Shown here piece by piece: positions 39,320 to 49,728 of a DNA stretch of 64,000 bases. The notes below the pieces were generated by a model. That model was not told the origin of the DNA. It ran no database searches and saw nothing but the letters and a program-made list of their open reading frames with translations. Positions within the stretch are counted from its first letter, which is position 1. Every line of letters starts with the position of its first letter. The position numbers were made by a program, and so were the translations under genes. The DNA comes from an uncultured Paraprevotella sp. (lineage in GTDB: Bacteria; Bacteroidota; Bacteroidia; Bacteroidales; Bacteroidaceae): positions 1-64,000 of the forward strand of contig CALULQ010000003.1 of the NCBI GenBank assembly GCA_944321525.1, in the 5' to 3' direction.

Positions 39320-39937
39320 ATGAAGATACTGGCTGTGGGCATGAATTATGCCAAACACAATAAAGAACTCGACGGGACGTTATATAAACCGGAGGAGCCT
39401 GTGATTTTCACCAAGCCCGACTCGGCGCTGTTGAAGGATGGGAAGCCCTTTTTCATTCCCGACTTCACGAAGCAGTGCGACTACGAGGCGGAGCTGGTGG
39501 TGCGCATCTGCCGTTTGGGGAAGAACATTGCCCCGCGCTTCGCTTATCGTTATTACGATGCAGTGACGGTGGGCATTGACTTCACCGCGCGGGACCTGCA
39601 GCGGAAGTTCAGGAAAGAAGGCTTGCCTTGGGAGCTCTGCAAGGGCTTTGACGGGTCGGCCGTGGTGGGCGATTTCGTGTCCAAGGAAGAGCTTCCCGAC
39701 ATCCAGCAGCTCCCGTTCCATTTGGACATCGACGGCCAGACGGTGCAGGAGGGGTATTCGGGCGACATGCTCTTTGCTGTGGACGAGATTATCGCTTTCG
39801 TCAGTCGCTTCTACACGTTGAAGATGGGCGACCTGCTGTTCACCGGCACTCCTTCCGGCGTGGCTCCGGTGAGCGTGGGACAACACTTGCAAGGCTTCCT
39901 CCAAGAACGCAAGGTATTGGATTTTTATGTGAGGTGA
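39320..39937 (+). CDS. Fumarylacetoacetate hydrolase-family protein
   Basis: A 205-residue enzyme of the FAH superfamily, which includes acylpyruvate hydrolases, decarboxylases and isomerases. Metal ligands typical of the family are seen in CDYEAELVVRI (Glu-x-Glu type) and in the Asp of TVGIDFTARDLQRK; the substrate loop GDLLFTGTPSGV is also typical. Its exact substrate is not predictable. porU follows after four bases, so both are likely on one message; no functional link is known to me. Confidence 0.88.
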   Translation: MKILAVGMNYAKHNKELDGTLYKPEEPVIFTKPDSALLKDGKPFFIPDFTKQCDYEAELVVRICRLGKNIAPRFAYRYYDAVTVGIDFTARDLQRKFRKEGLPWELCKGFDGSAVVGDFVSKEELPDIQQLPFHLDIDGQTVQEGYSGDMLFAVDEIIAFVSRFYTLKMGDLLFTGTPSGVAPVSVGQHLQGFLQERKVLDFYVR

Positions 39938-39941
39938 CAGC

Positions 39942-42900
39942 ATGAGGTTTAAGACGGCCATATTCCTGCTTGGGGCAGGCGCGGTTTCTGCGTTCGCGCA
40001 GGAATTTACATACGTGGATTGGGACATTCTGCAGTTGGATTCGGTTCCGGCGCAGTACAGCGAGGTCATTCCGCTGGACGAAGACTATCGGCAATTCAGC
40101 TATGAAGTCCGTTTGGACTATCCCGAATATGTTCGCCTGACCGCAGAGGAAGCACGGCGTGTGGCTACATGGGGCGAATCGTTGCCCGAATCCCCCGAGG
40201 TGTATAGCCAAGTGGGCGTCTCCCGCAAGAAAGGCATGCTCGACGTGTCTTTCGTTCCGGTCGTGCGCCGTGGAGGCCAATACTACAAGCTGACGAGTTT
40301 CAAGATGAACATAGTCCGTCGTCCGACGGCAGCCTTGCGAGGGGCGGCTGCTCCGGCGGCGCAGGCCGCTTCGGAGCGTTATGCCGAACATTCAGTGTTG
40401 TCTCAAGGCCGTTGGGTGAAAATAGGCATTACGGACGACGGCGTCTACCGGCTTACGGCATCCGACCTGCAGCGCATGGGCTTTGCCGACCCTTCGAGGG
40501 TAAAACTCTACGGCTATGGCGGACACGTGCAGGATGAGGTGATAGATGCCGACACGGACTTCGACGACTTGGAGGAAGTGCCCCTTTATCGTGACGACCG
40601 CGGGCTTTTGTTCTTCGGCCGCGGACTGCTTTCCTGGTCGGCCCCCGACCGCAACGGACGTTCCACCCACCGGATGAATACTTTCGCCCGCCAGGCTTGT
40701 TATTTCCTGACCGAAGGCGATGCCCCGCAGACCATGGAGACCGAGCGTGCGACAGCTTCGCCTCGGACGGACTTGGATTACACTCCGGCGAACGTGTTGT
40801 ATAAGAAAGAAGAATACTCCTGGTACCAGAGCGGCCGCACTTTTTATGAAGACGTCAACTATGCGTCGGCCAATACGCAGACTTATCGGTTGCCGTCTCC
40901 CCATCCCGTGGCATCGGCTGGCGGTTCGCTGAAGGTTTATTTTACGGCTCATTTTACAGACGACAAGAAGCGTTGCACCGTGCAGCCCACGGTGGACGGC
41001 GAAACGCGGAATACCATTACCATCTACCATTCGGGCGAGTATGACGCCGCACGCGAAGGCATGGCCACTTACGCGCTTTCTTCTTTGGGCGACGAGACGG
41101 AAGTGACTCTTACTTCCACAGCCGGGATAGATGCCCGTCTGGGCTATCTGGAGCTTTGTTACCGCCGGCAACTTCGCATGAACGACTCCTATTTATATAT
41201 CCGGCATTCGGAAACGTCGGCTGCCAACTTCGTCATTGACACGCAGGGCCGCACCGGCGTGAAGCTTTGGCGTTTGGGGCGGCGGGACGAACCGGTGGTC
41301 GAGATGCAGGGAACGCAGACGGGCAACATGCTGACCGTTCCGGTGGACGACCCTTCGCGGGAGTATGTGGCTGTGGACGTGGATGCCGATTTCCCGTCTC
41401 CCACCTACATCGGCGAGGTGGCCAATCAGGATTTGCATGCCTTGTCGGCCTGCGACATGGTGATTCTCATCCCTACGAGCGGTCGGTTGCTCGCGCAGGC
41501 CGAGCGCCTGGCGGAAGCCCATCGCAGTCTGGACGGGCTGCGGGTGCAGATTGTGCGCGCCGACCAAGTGTACAACGAGTTTTCCTCCGGCACGCCGGAC
41601 GCCACGGCCTACCGCCGCCTGATGAAGATGCTCTACGACCGTGCGGAGACCGAGGCCGACATGCCCCGCTACCTGTTGCTCTTCGGCGACGGCGTGTGGG
41701 ACAACCGCATGCTGACCTCTGCCGTGCGCGGCCTGAACCCCGACGACTACCTGCTCTGCTATGAGTCGGAGAACTCCCTCAGCCATACCAGCAGTTTTGT
41801 GATGGAAGACTATTTCGGGCTGTTGGATGATGGCGAGGGCGACGATTTCCAGCGTAACAAAGTGGATTTGGGCGTCGGCCGTTTCCCCGTGACCACGGAA
41901 GCCGATGCGAAAATCATGGTGGACAAGACCATAGATTACATGGAGAACGCGCATGCGGGCGCATGGCGCAATGTCATTTGCGTGTTGGGCGACGACGGAG
42001 ATGAGAACGACCATATCATCAAGGCCGAACAGCTCTCGCAGATTGTGGAGGACGAGCATCCCGACATGCAGGTGAACCGCATCTATTGGGACGCCTACCG
42101 GCGTGAGTCCGGTGCGGCGGGCTATTCTTATCCGGCCGTGGAGGCCGACATCAAGGCGCAGATGGACGAAGGTTGCCTCATGATGAACTACAGCGGGCAT
42201 GGCAACCCCCGCGAACTTTCGCATGAGAAGGTGTTGCGCCTGGCCGACTTCTCTTCTTATTCTTCCCCCAATTTGCCTTTGTGGGTGACGGCTGCTTGCG
42301 ACGTGAGTCCTTTCGACATGTTGGAGGACAACATCGGTGAGCGGGCCGTGCTGCATGCCGGAGGTACGGCCGTCGCCTTCTTGGGCACGACGCGCACGGT
42401 GTATTCCACGGCCAACAGTTGGATGAACCGTTACTTCACCCGTCAAGCCTTGGGCAAGGACGCGAACGGCAGGCGAAACGCCTTGGGCGATGCCGTGCGA
42501 CTGGCGAAGGTGGAACTGGTCACGCCGCATTATTGCGAGGAAGACAAGATTTATGATTATCATGATAGCACGGACGTGTCGGTCAACAAGCTCCACTACG
42601 TGCTCTTGGGCGACCCCGCATTGAAACTGGGCGTGCCCGAATACGAACTGGTGGTGGACAGCATCAACGGCCGGGCGGTAGGCGAGGGGCTTCCCCTTGC
42701 CGACTTCAAGGCCGGCAGCATCGCCCGGGTGTCGGGCCATGTGGAAGACGCCGCGGGGCAGACCTTGACGGACTATTCCGGTGTGCTTTCGGCCACGGTG
42801 TACGACAGCGAGAGCACCATCACCTGCCTGAACAACGACGGCGAGGCCGACGAACCGGTGACTTACGTCACGCGGGACAAGCGCCTCTATTCCGGCCGCG

Positions 42901-43739
42901 ATTCCGTGCGCAACGGCGAGTTCCGCTTCACCTTCCCCGTGCCGATGGACATCAAATACTCCGGCGAGTCGGGCCGCATCCTGCTCTACGCCATCGACAA
43001 CACTAAACGGCGCGAGGCCAACGGCTTCTCGGAGCAGGTGACGGTGGGCGGCAGCAGCGACGAACTCTCGGGCGACACCGAAGGCCCGCAGATTCAAGCT
43101 TACCTGAACCGCGAGGATTTCGTTTCCGGTGGAACGGTGAACGCCACGCCCTATTTCGTGGCGGCGCTGGAGGACGAAAGCGGCATCAACGTGACGAACA
43201 CCGCCGTGGGGCACGACCTGGAGCTCACTATCGACGGCGACCCGGCCAAGACCTACATCCTGAACAGTGAATACGAGAGCGTGCTGGGCGACTATCGCCG
43301 GGGGCAGCTGGCCTATGTCATTCCCGCGTTGGAGGACGGGCCGCACACGCTGACTTTCCGCGCCTGGGACGTGATGAACAATTCGTCCACCGTGACGCTG
43401 GACTTCCATGTCGACGGCGGGCTGCAGCCCGACCTGATAGACCTGAGCTGCACGAACAACCCGGCACGCGAGCACACCACGTTCATCATGCGCTACGACC
43501 GCCCCGGAACGGAGTGCGACTTCACGATAGAAGTGTTCGACTTCGCCGGGCGCAAGTTGTGGACGCATACGGAGCACGGCACGTCGGCCGACGGCATCTA
43601 CCGCGTGGATTGGGACCTGACCGCGGGAGGCGGCATGCCGCTCTCCACCGGAGTTTATCTCTACCGTGCCCATGTGTCCACGTCGGACAGCAAGGCGGCT
43701 TCGCGAACGAACAAAATCATTATATTGCGCAATAAATAG
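39942..43739 (+). CDS. porU: Type IX secretion system sortase PorU
   Basis: Outer-membrane-associated C25 peptidase that removes the C-terminal signal of T9SS cargo and attaches it to lipopolysaccharide. The 1265-residue protein has a signal peptide ending AFAQ near residue 21, a long N-terminal region, a gingipain-like catalytic domain (about residues 500-910) with His753 in NYSGHGNP and Cys786 in VTAACDVSPFD, then beta-sandwich regions and a C-terminal part with a Por-tail-like end (GVYLYRAHVSTSD). Length and domain order match PorU of Porphyromonas. porV is directly downstream. Confidence 0.93.
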   Translation: MRFKTAIFLLGAGAVSAFAQEFTYVDWDILQLDSVPAQYSEVIPLDEDYRQFSYEVRLDYPEYVRLTAEEARRVATWGESLPESPEVYSQVGVSRKKGMLDVSFVPVVRRGGQYYKLTSFKMNIVRRPTAALRGAAAPAAQAASERYAEHSVLSQGRWVKIGITDDGVYRLTASDLQRMGFADPSRVKLYGYGGHVQDEVIDADTDFDDLEEVPLYRDDRGLLFFGRGLLSWSAPDRNGRSTHRMNTFARQACYFLTEGDAPQTMETERATASPRTDLDYTPANVLYKKEEYSWYQSGRTFYEDVNYASANTQTYRLPSPHPVASAGGSLKVYFTAHFTDDKKRCTVQPTVDGETRNTITIYHSGEYDAAREGMATYALSSLGDETEVTLTSTAGIDARLGYLELCYRRQLRMNDSYLYIRHSETSAANFVIDTQGRTGVKLWRLGRRDEPVVEMQGTQTGNMLTVPVDDPSREYVAVDVDADFPSPTYIGEVANQDLHALSACDMVILIPTSGRLLAQAERLAEAHRSLDGLRVQIVRADQVYNEFSSGTPDATAYRRLMKMLYDRAETEADMPRYLLLFGDGVWDNRMLTSAVRGLNPDDYLLCYESENSLSHTSSFVMEDYFGLLDDGEGDDFQRNKVDLGVGRFPVTTEADAKIMVDKTIDYMENAHAGAWRNVICVLGDDGDENDHIIKAEQLSQIVEDEHPDMQVNRIYWDAYRRESGAAGYSYPAVEADIKAQMDEGCLMMNYSGHGNPRELSHEKVLRLADFSSYSSPNLPLWVTAACDVSPFDMLEDNIGERAVLHAGGTAVAFLGTTRTVYSTANSWMNRYFTRQALGKDANGRRNALGDAVRLAKVELVTPHYCEEDKIYDYHDSTDVSVNKLHYVLLGDPALKLGVPEYELVVDSINGRAVGEGLPLADFKAGSIARVSGHVEDAAGQTLTDYSGVLSATVYDSESTITCLNNDGEADEPVTYVTRDKRLYSGRDSVRNGEFRFTFPVPMDIKYSGESGRILLYAIDNTKRREANGFSEQVTVGGSSDELSGDTEGPQIQAYLNREDFVSGGTVNATPYFVAALEDESGINVTNTAVGHDLELTIDGDPAKTYILNSEYESVLGDYRRGQLAYVIPALEDGPHTLTFRAWDVMNNSSTVTLDFHVDGGLQPDLIDLSCTNNPAREHTTFIMRYDRPGTECDFTIEVFDFAGRKLWTHTEHGTSADGIYRVDWDLTAGGGMPLSTGVYLYRAHVSTSDSKAASRTNKIIILRNK

Positions 43740-43761
43740 GCCGCCTCCGCGTTATTCTATC

Positions 43762-44967
43762 ATGCGAAAAATAAGAAAAAAACAGATGATGAAGAAATAT
43801 CTTTTAGCGGCTATTCTCCTCGGTTGCGGGGCGATGGCCTCGCTGCATGCGCAGGACAAGCGGAACATGTTCAACCCCGTGACCACCAGCGTCACCTCCC
43901 AGTCCATCGCTCCCGATGCCCGGGGCGGTTCGATGGGCGACATCGGGGCGGCCACGGAAGCAGACGTGAGTTCGCAGTATTGGAATCCGGCCAAATATCC
44001 GTTCTGCATCGCCCGCGCAGGGGTGGGCGTCAACTACACGCCGTGGTTGCGCCAGTTGGTGAACGACATCAACCTGGCCTACGTGAGCGGCTTCTACCGC
44101 ATCGGCGACTATCAGGCCGTGAGCGCCTCGTTGCGCTATTTCTCGTTGGGCGAGGTGTCCACGAGCAGCAGTGCCGACGGCATGGGCGACATGACCATCA
44201 GCCCCTACGAGATGTCGTTCGACGTGGCCTACTCCCGCATGCTGAGCGAGAACTTCTCGGCGGCGGTAGCCCTGCGTTTCATCTTGTCGGACATCACCTA
44301 CGACTATTCCGACGAGACCTCGCCGGGCAAGGCTTTCGCGGCGGACATCGCCCTCTACTGGAACCGTTACTTCACTGGCCGCACCCGTGAATGGAACATG
44401 GGCATCGGCTTGAACATCAGTAATATCGGTAGCAAAATCTCATACGGAGGGGACGACAATTCCGAGTTCATCCCCACGAACCTCCGTCTGGGTATCAACT
44501 TCTTGGTGCCCATCAACGAGTACAACAAATTCTCCATCGCGGCGGACGCCAACAAGCTCCTGGTGCCCACCTATCCCAAACAGGAAGAGGGCGAGGCCGA
44601 CCAGGACTACACCGACCGCGTGCAGCGCGACTACTACGACATTTCCCCCATCGCCGGCATTTTCAAGAGCTTCGGCGACGCGCCCAACGGCTTCGAGGAG
44701 GAATTGCAGGAGATACAGTGGAGCGTGGGCCTGGAATACATTTACAACGACCGCTTCTCGCTTCGTGGCGGTTACCACCACGAGAGTGAGAACAAAGGCA
44801 ACCGCAAGTATTTCACCGTGGGCGCGGGTTTCCGCATGAGCGTCTTCTCGCTCGACGCCGGCTATGTGTTTTCCACGGCGCAGAGCAACCCGCTCGACCA
44901 GACGATGCGCTTCACGCTCGGGTTCGACCTGGACGGAATGAAGGATTTGTTCGGCCGTCGCCGTTAA
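43762..44967 (+). CDS. porV: Type IX secretion outer-membrane protein PorV
   Basis: Beta-barrel outer-membrane protein that brings cargo to PorU, also called LptO, 401 residues. A signal peptide ends SLHAQ near residue 30. The family N-terminus SQSIAPDARGGSMGDIGAATE and the following SSQYWNPAKY are clear, and alternating beta strands run to the end. In-frame ATGs at 43786 and 43789 are alternative starts that still keep the signal peptide. porU-porV adjacency is the usual arrangement. Confidence 0.93.
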   Translation: MRKIRKKQMMKKYLLAAILLGCGAMASLHAQDKRNMFNPVTTSVTSQSIAPDARGGSMGDIGAATEADVSSQYWNPAKYPFCIARAGVGVNYTPWLRQLVNDINLAYVSGFYRIGDYQAVSASLRYFSLGEVSTSSSADGMGDMTISPYEMSFDVAYSRMLSENFSAAVALRFILSDITYDYSDETSPGKAFAADIALYWNRYFTGRTREWNMGIGLNISNIGSKISYGGDDNSEFIPTNLRLGINFLVPINEYNKFSIAADANKLLVPTYPKQEEGEADQDYTDRVQRDYYDISPIAGIFKSFGDAPNGFEEELQEIQWSVGLEYIYNDRFSLRGGYHHESENKGNRKYFTVGAGFRMSVFSLDAGYVFSTAQSNPLDQTMRFTLGFDLDGMKDLFGRRR

Positions 44968-44985
44968 ACGGAAGGGAGGTAAGAC

Positions 44986-45465
44986 ATGGGACGCATCAGG
45001 GTAGGTTTCGGTTTCGATGTCCACCGTTTGGTGGAAGGGCGTGAGCTTTGGTTGGGCGGCATCCGCTTGGAGCATTCCTGCGGACTGCTGGGCCACAGCG
45101 ACGCCGACGTGTTGATACATGCCATTTGCGACGCGCTCCTTGGCGCGGCCAACCTGCGCGACATTGGCTACCACTTCCCCGACAGCCGGGAAGAATACCG
45201 CGGCATAGACAGCAAGATTCTCCTGCGCAAGACGGTGGAGCTGATAGCGGACAAGGGCTATCGTGTGGGCAACGTGGACGCCACGGTCTGTGCCGAGCGC
45301 CCCAAGCTGAATCCCCACATTCCCGCCATGCAGGCGTGCCTGGCGGAACTGATGGGCGTGGAGCCCGACGACGTTTCCGTGAAAGCCACTACCACTGAGA
45401 AGTTGGGCTTCACGGGGCGTGAAGAAGGCATTTCGGCCTACGCCACGGTGCTCATTGAGCGATAG
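44986..45465 (+). CDS. ispF: 2-C-methyl-D-erythritol 2,4-cyclodiphosphate synthase
   Basis: MEP-pathway enzyme of isoprenoid synthesis, 159 residues. The zinc-binding DVHRL and the signature HSDADVLIHAICDALLGAA are intact, as is the C-terminal TTTEKLGFTGREEGI. It starts 18 bases after porV and may share its message. Confidence 0.97.
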   Translation: MGRIRVGFGFDVHRLVEGRELWLGGIRLEHSCGLLGHSDADVLIHAICDALLGAANLRDIGYHFPDSREEYRGIDSKILLRKTVELIADKGYRVGNVDATVCAERPKLNPHIPAMQACLAELMGVEPDDVSVKATTTEKLGFTGREEGISAYATVLIER

Positions 45466-45970
45466 GAGGGCGTGGAGCATCCTTCCGGCGCGTTGCCGTG
45501 CGGGAGGGGGCGCATGTGAAAGGACATAGCGTGGGAGCTTGCGGGTTCCTGCGCTTTTTTGTTGCGTCCGAATGTCCTTGACGCGGGCTTTGTCCTGTTT
45601 CTTTCCTCCTCAAGAAGCGGCTGCGGGCCGGGGAGCGGCCGGGCGGGCGCCACCGTTTCCCCGCCAGGCGGAAAAGGGGAGTGCGGGAAGCCGTGCATTC
45701 CTTTGCGGAAAGCACGCGAGTACTCTGCGGCAAGTACTCGAGTACTCTCCGCAGAGTACTTTTTCGCATTCCGCAGCGTGTTCGTCCGTCTTGCCCGTCC
45801 CTGCCGTCTGTTGCCCCCGTTCCGTTCCGGTGCCGCCTGTCCGGCTTTTTCCCTTGTTTTGTTGCCGGCGGTGAGCCGGTGCGCGGCCTTTCCTGCGTTT
45901 TTGGGGCGAAAAAGTCGATATTGTCCTATCATTTGTTGCCTTAGTACCATTTTATTGGGAATGGATTTGC
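45466..45970. other. Intergenic region before fucI with palindromic repeat C
   Basis: No gene is supported. The open frame running into fucI from 45559 includes repeat copy C and the -7 box of fucI, so it is not coding. The remainder shows no feature I recognise. Confidence 0.6.
45698..45763 (-). repeat. 22-bp-unit palindromic repeat, copy C
   Basis: Three units (45698-45719 degenerate, 45720-45741, 45742-45763) with the GTACT..AGTACT layout and CTCGAG junction. The right flank (CGCATTCCGCAGCG) is the degenerate counterpart of the flank of copy A, so it has the same orientation as A. Confidence 0.82.
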
Positions 45971-45978
45971 TAATTTTG
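45971..45978 (+). promoter_or_regulatory. -7 box of fucI
   Basis: TAATTTTG fits TAnnTTTG; no strong -33 element. The leader to the start codon is about 55 bases. Confidence 0.5.
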
Positions 45979-46038
45979 CATCAGACAAACCATGAAAGTG
46001 TTTCTCAAAACATCAATAGACTATTAAATGTTAATATT

Positions 46039-47811
46039 ATGAGCCAGTATCCGAAAATAGGTATCCGTCCGACGATTGACGGAAGGCAAGGCGGTGTACG
46101 CGAGAGTTTGGAAGAAAAGACCATGGCGTTGGCCCGTGCCGTAGCCCAGTTGATTACATCCCAAGTGAGGTATGCCGACGGCCGCCCCGTAGAGTGCGTG
46201 ATTGCCGACGGCACGATTGGGCGCGTGGGCGAAAGTGCCGCTTGTGCCGAGAAGTTCGAGCGCGAAGGCGTGGGGGCCACCATCACCGTCACGTCGTGCT
46301 GGTGCTATGGTTCGGAAACGATGGACATGCACCCCTATTGGCCCAAGGCCGTGTGGGGATTCAACGGCACGGAGCGTCCCGGTGCAGTGTATCTGGCAGC
46401 CGTGCTGGCCGGGCATGCGCAGAAGGGGCTGCCCGCCTTCGGCATTTACGGGCGCGACGTGCAGGACATCGACGACAACACGATTCCCGCCGACGTGGCC
46501 GAGAAAATCTTGCGCTGGGCCCGTGCGGCCGTGGCCGTGGCACAGATGCGCGGCGAGAGCTACCTTTCCGTCGGCAGCCAGTGCATGGGCATCGCCGGCA
46601 GCATCGTGAACCAGGAGTTCTTCCAGGAATACTTGGGCATGCGCAACGAGAGCGTGGACGAGACCGAAATCCTGCGTCGCATGGATGAAGGCATCTACGA
46701 CCACGACGAGTTTGCCAAGGCCATGGCCTGGACCGAAAAATATTGCAAGCCGCAGGAGGGATGGGACAAGAACCGCCCCGAGCGGCAGAAGACCCGCGAG
46801 CAGAAGGACGGCGACTGGGAATTTGTCGTGAAGATGACGCTCATCATCCGCGACCTGATGCTGGGCAATCCCCGCCTGCACGACATGGGATTCAAGGAAG
46901 AGGCCATCGGGCACCACGCCCTTGCGGCCGGTTTCCAGGGACAGCGCCAGTGGACCGACTGGAAGCCGAACGGCGACTTCACGGAGGCCCTGATGTGCAG
47001 CACGTTCGACTGGAACGGCATACGGCAAGCCTACGTGCTGGCCACCGAGAACGACTCGTGCAACGCCGTGGCCATGCTCTTCGGCAAACTGCTGACCGGT
47101 TGCGGCCAGATGTTCAGCGACGTGCGCACCTACTGGAGCCCCGAGGCCGTGAAGCGGGTGACGGGCTGCGAACTGACCGGCTTGGCCGCAGGCGGAATGA
47201 TACACCTGATTAACTCCGGGGCCACGACCCTCGACGCCACCGGCGCAAGCACGAACGCGGCGGGCGAGCCTTGCATGAAGCCTTGCTGGGAGATGACGGA
47301 GGCCGACGCGGAAGCCTGCCTGAAGGCCACGAGCTGGCTGCCTGCCGACCGCGACTATTTCCGTGGCGGCGGATTCTCCAGCCACTTCCTGTCGCGCGGA
47401 GGCATGCCCGTCACCATGTCGCGCCTGAATCTGGTGAAGGGGCTGGGGCCCGTGTTGCAGATTGCCGAAGGCTGGACGGCCGACGTGGCGCCCGAGATTT
47501 TCGAGGTGCTGAACAAGCGCACCGACCCCACTTGGCCCACCACGTGGTTCGTGCCCCGCTTGTGCGACAAGCCAGCGTTCCGCGACGTTTATTCCGTGAT
47601 GAACAACTGGGGCGCCAACCACGGTGCCATCAGCTACGGCCACATCGGGGCCGACCTCATCACGCTGGCCTCGATGCTCCGCATACCGGTGTGCATGCAC
47701 AACGTGGAGGAAGAACGCATTTTCCGCCCGGCGGCATGGAACGCTTTCGGCATGGACAAGGAAGGTGCCGACTACCGCGCCTGCGCCAACTACGGCCCGC
47801 TATATAAATAA
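46039..47811 (+). CDS. fucI: L-fucose isomerase
   Basis: Converts L-fucose to L-fuculose (also D-arabinose to D-ribulose), first cytoplasmic step of fucose use. The 590-residue protein matches FucI in length, starts [20 protein letters not shown], and keeps [30 protein letters not shown] and the late [18 protein letters not shown] segment. A fucose mutarotase gene and fucP follow in the same direction. Confidence 0.97.
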   Translation: MSQYPKIGIRPTIDGRQGGVRESLEEKTMALARAVAQLITSQVRYADGRPVECVIADGTIGRVGESAACAEKFEREGVGATITVTSCWCYGSETMDMHPYWPKAVWGFNGTERPGAVYLAAVLAGHAQKGLPAFGIYGRDVQDIDDNTIPADVAEKILRWARAAVAVAQMRGESYLSVGSQCMGIAGSIVNQEFFQEYLGMRNESVDETEILRRMDEGIYDHDEFAKAMAWTEKYCKPQEGWDKNRPERQKTREQKDGDWEFVVKMTLIIRDLMLGNPRLHDMGFKEEAIGHHALAAGFQGQRQWTDWKPNGDFTEALMCSTFDWNGIRQAYVLATENDSCNAVAMLFGKLLTGCGQMFSDVRTYWSPEAVKRVTGCELTGLAAGGMIHLINSGATTLDATGASTNAAGEPCMKPCWEMTEADAEACLKATSWLPADRDYFRGGGFSSHFLSRGGMPVTMSRLNLVKGLGPVLQIAEGWTADVAPEIFEVLNKRTDPTWPTTWFVPRLCDKPAFRDVYSVMNNWGANHGAISYGHIGADLITLASMLRIPVCMHNVEEERIFRPAAWNAFGMDKEGADYRACANYGPLYK

Positions 47812-47902
47812 GGTAATACCGCCGTGCGCCGGGCCGTGCAGCCCGGCCGCACGGCGTTCAGAATCAAGAAGGATATATTCACGTTATAAAAACAGAAAAG
47901 AT

Positions 47903-48280
47903 ATGGAAGGTTACAAAGTCAGGCAGTACGACGTGCCTGTAAAGCGTTATTGTCAAACATTGGAGTTGCGCGACAACCCCGAACTGATTGCGGAATACCG
48001 CCGCCGCCACAGCCAGGAATTCGCCTGGCCCGAGATTCGGGCCGGCATCCGCGAGGTGGGCATCCTGGAGATGGAAATCTACATCTTGGGCACGAAGCTC
48101 TTCATGATTGTGGAGACCCCGCTGGATTTCGACTGGGACACGGCCATGGCCAAGCTGGCCACCTTGCCCCGCCAGCAGGAGTGGGAAGACTATATGGCCA
48201 TTTTCCAGCAGGCAGAGGCCGGCGCCTCTTCGGCCGAGAAGTGGAAGCCCATGGAGCGCATGTTTTATCTTTACGACTGA
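47903..48280 (+). CDS. L-rhamnose-mutarotase-family protein (probable fucose mutarotase)
   Basis: 125-residue RhaM/DUF718-family protein that would interconvert sugar anomers. The pattern YRRRHSQEFAWPEIRAGIRE and the closing WKPMERMFYLYD are typical. Because it lies between fucI and fucP it probably acts on L-fucose, though the fold is the rhamnose type rather than that of FucU. The start is ATG 47903; upstream in-frame sequence has no protein-like composition. It lies 91 bp after fucI. Confidence 0.9.
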   Translation: MEGYKVRQYDVPVKRYCQTLELRDNPELIAEYRRRHSQEFAWPEIRAGIREVGILEMEIYILGTKLFMIVETPLDFDWDTAMAKLATLPRQQEWEDYMAIFQQAEAGASSAEKWKPMERMFYLYD

Positions 48281-48314
48281 GCCGATTCATCAACCTGTAA
48301 AAAAGTAGCATGCA

Positions 48315-49631
48315 ATGAAAAGCACTAAGAAAGTTCCGGTCGTGGGCGACGGCACGTGGGCCGCGGTGATTCCCTTCGCGCTCATCACGAGCTGTTTTGC
48401 CCTGTGGGGGTTCGCCAACGACATCACCACTCCGCTGGTGAAAGCGTTTTCCAAGATTTTCCGCATGAGCGTCACGGAGGGCACGCTCGTGCAGGTGGCG
48501 TTCTATGGCGGTTATTTCGCCATGGCTTTCCCCGCCGCCATGTTCATCCGCCGCTATTCCTACAAGGCGGGTGTCATGCTGGGCTTGGGCTTGTACGCCT
48601 TGGGAGCGTTCATGTTCTTCCCGGCTAAGATGACGGGCGAATACTACCCGTTCCTCCTCTCATACTTCATCCTCACCTGCGGGTTGTCGTTCCTTGAAAC
48701 CAGCTGCAACCCCTACATCCTTTCCATGGGACCGGAGGAGACGGCCACGCGCCGGCTCAACCTGGCACAGGCTTTCAATCCCATGGGTGCCTTGTTGGGC
48801 ATGTACGTGGCCATGGAGTTCATCCAGCGCCGCCTCCACCCGTTGGACACGTCCGAGCGCGCCCTGCTTTCCGACAGCGAGTTTGAGGCCGTGCGCGATG
48901 CCGACCTGGCCACGCTGATAGCGCCCTATCTGGTGATAGGGTTGGTGACGCTCTCCGTGCTGATTCTTGTGCGGGTGATGAAGATGCCCAAGAACGGCGA
49001 CGCCTCGGGCAAGATTGACTTCCTGCCCACGCTGAAGCGCCTTTTCGCCGTGCGCCGTTACCGCGAGGGCGTGATAGCCCAGTTCTTCTACGTGGGTGCG
49101 CAAATCATGTGCTGGACCTTCATCATCCAGTACGGCACGCGCCTGTTCATGGACATGGGCATGGGCGAGCAGGCTGCCGAAGTCCGCTCGCAGCAGTACA
49201 ACATCCTGGCCATGGCCGTGTTCTGCGTGAGCCGTTTCATCTGCACCTTCTTGTTGCGCTTCTTCAACTCCGGGCTTCTGCTGCGCACCTTGGCCATAGT
49301 GGCCGCCGTACTCACGCTCGGCGTGATGTTCTTCCAGAACATTTGGGGCATGTATTGCATCGTGGGCGTTTCGGCCTGCATGTCGCTCATGTTCCCCACG
49401 ATTTATGGCATCGCGCTCCAAGGCTTGGGCGAAGACGCGAAGTTTGGTGCGGCCGGTCTGATCATGGCCATTCTGGGCGGTTCGGTGCTTCCTCCGCTCC
49501 AGGCCTCCATCATAGACCAGCACGTGTTGTGGGACATGCCGGCCGTGAACCTCTCGTTCGTGTTGCCGTTCATCTGTTTCCTGGTGGTCGTCTGCTACGG
49601 GCACCGGTCTTACAAGCGGGGCTGGACGTAA
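48315..49631 (+). CDS. fucP: L-fucose:H+ symporter
   Basis: Inner-membrane major-facilitator permease for L-fucose, 438 residues, with about twelve hydrophobic segments. FALITSCFALWGFANDITTPLV at the start and FLETSCNPYILSMG are the FucP-family signatures. It follows the mutarotase gene by 34 bp and ends the fucI-mutarotase-fucP message at a terminator. No fuculokinase or fuculose-phosphate aldolase gene is in the window. Confidence 0.95.
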   Translation: MKSTKKVPVVGDGTWAAVIPFALITSCFALWGFANDITTPLVKAFSKIFRMSVTEGTLVQVAFYGGYFAMAFPAAMFIRRYSYKAGVMLGLGLYALGAFMFFPAKMTGEYYPFLLSYFILTCGLSFLETSCNPYILSMGPEETATRRLNLAQAFNPMGALLGMYVAMEFIQRRLHPLDTSERALLSDSEFEAVRDADLATLIAPYLVIGLVTLSVLILVRVMKMPKNGDASGKIDFLPTLKRLFAVRRYREGVIAQFFYVGAQIMCWTFIIQYGTRLFMDMGMGEQAAEVRSQQYNILAMAVFCVSRFICTFLLRFFNSGLLLRTLAIVAAVLTLGVMFFQNIWGMYCIVGVSACMSLMFPTIYGIALQGLGEDAKFGAAGLIMAILGGSVLPPLQASIIDQHVLWDMPAVNLSFVLPFICFLVVVCYGHRSYKRGWT

Positions 49632-49639
49632 AAAACTTC

Positions 49640-49670
49640 AGGGCGGGGCGCAGTTTCCCGCCCTTTTTCT
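49640..49670 (+). terminator. Terminator after fucP
   Basis: A perfect 7-bp stem (49641-49647 with 49657-49663) is followed by TTTTTCTT. Confidence 0.85.
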
Positions 49671-49700
49671 TGTGCTTCCGTGGCTTATGTTTTAAATTTG
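49670..49700 (+). promoter_or_regulatory. Promoter of the GH2 gene
   Basis: TTG at 49670-49672 and TAAATTTG at 49693-49700, 20-bp spacer. The -33 element lies in the T tract of the fucP terminator. Confidence 0.8.
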
Positions 49701-49728
49701 TACACTTGAAACCATAAAAAACATAAGC

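Noticed and set aside
45559..46038. In-frame extension of fucI upstream by 160 codons
   Set aside because: It includes repeat copy C and the fucI -7 box; the FucI N-terminus at 46039 matches the family.
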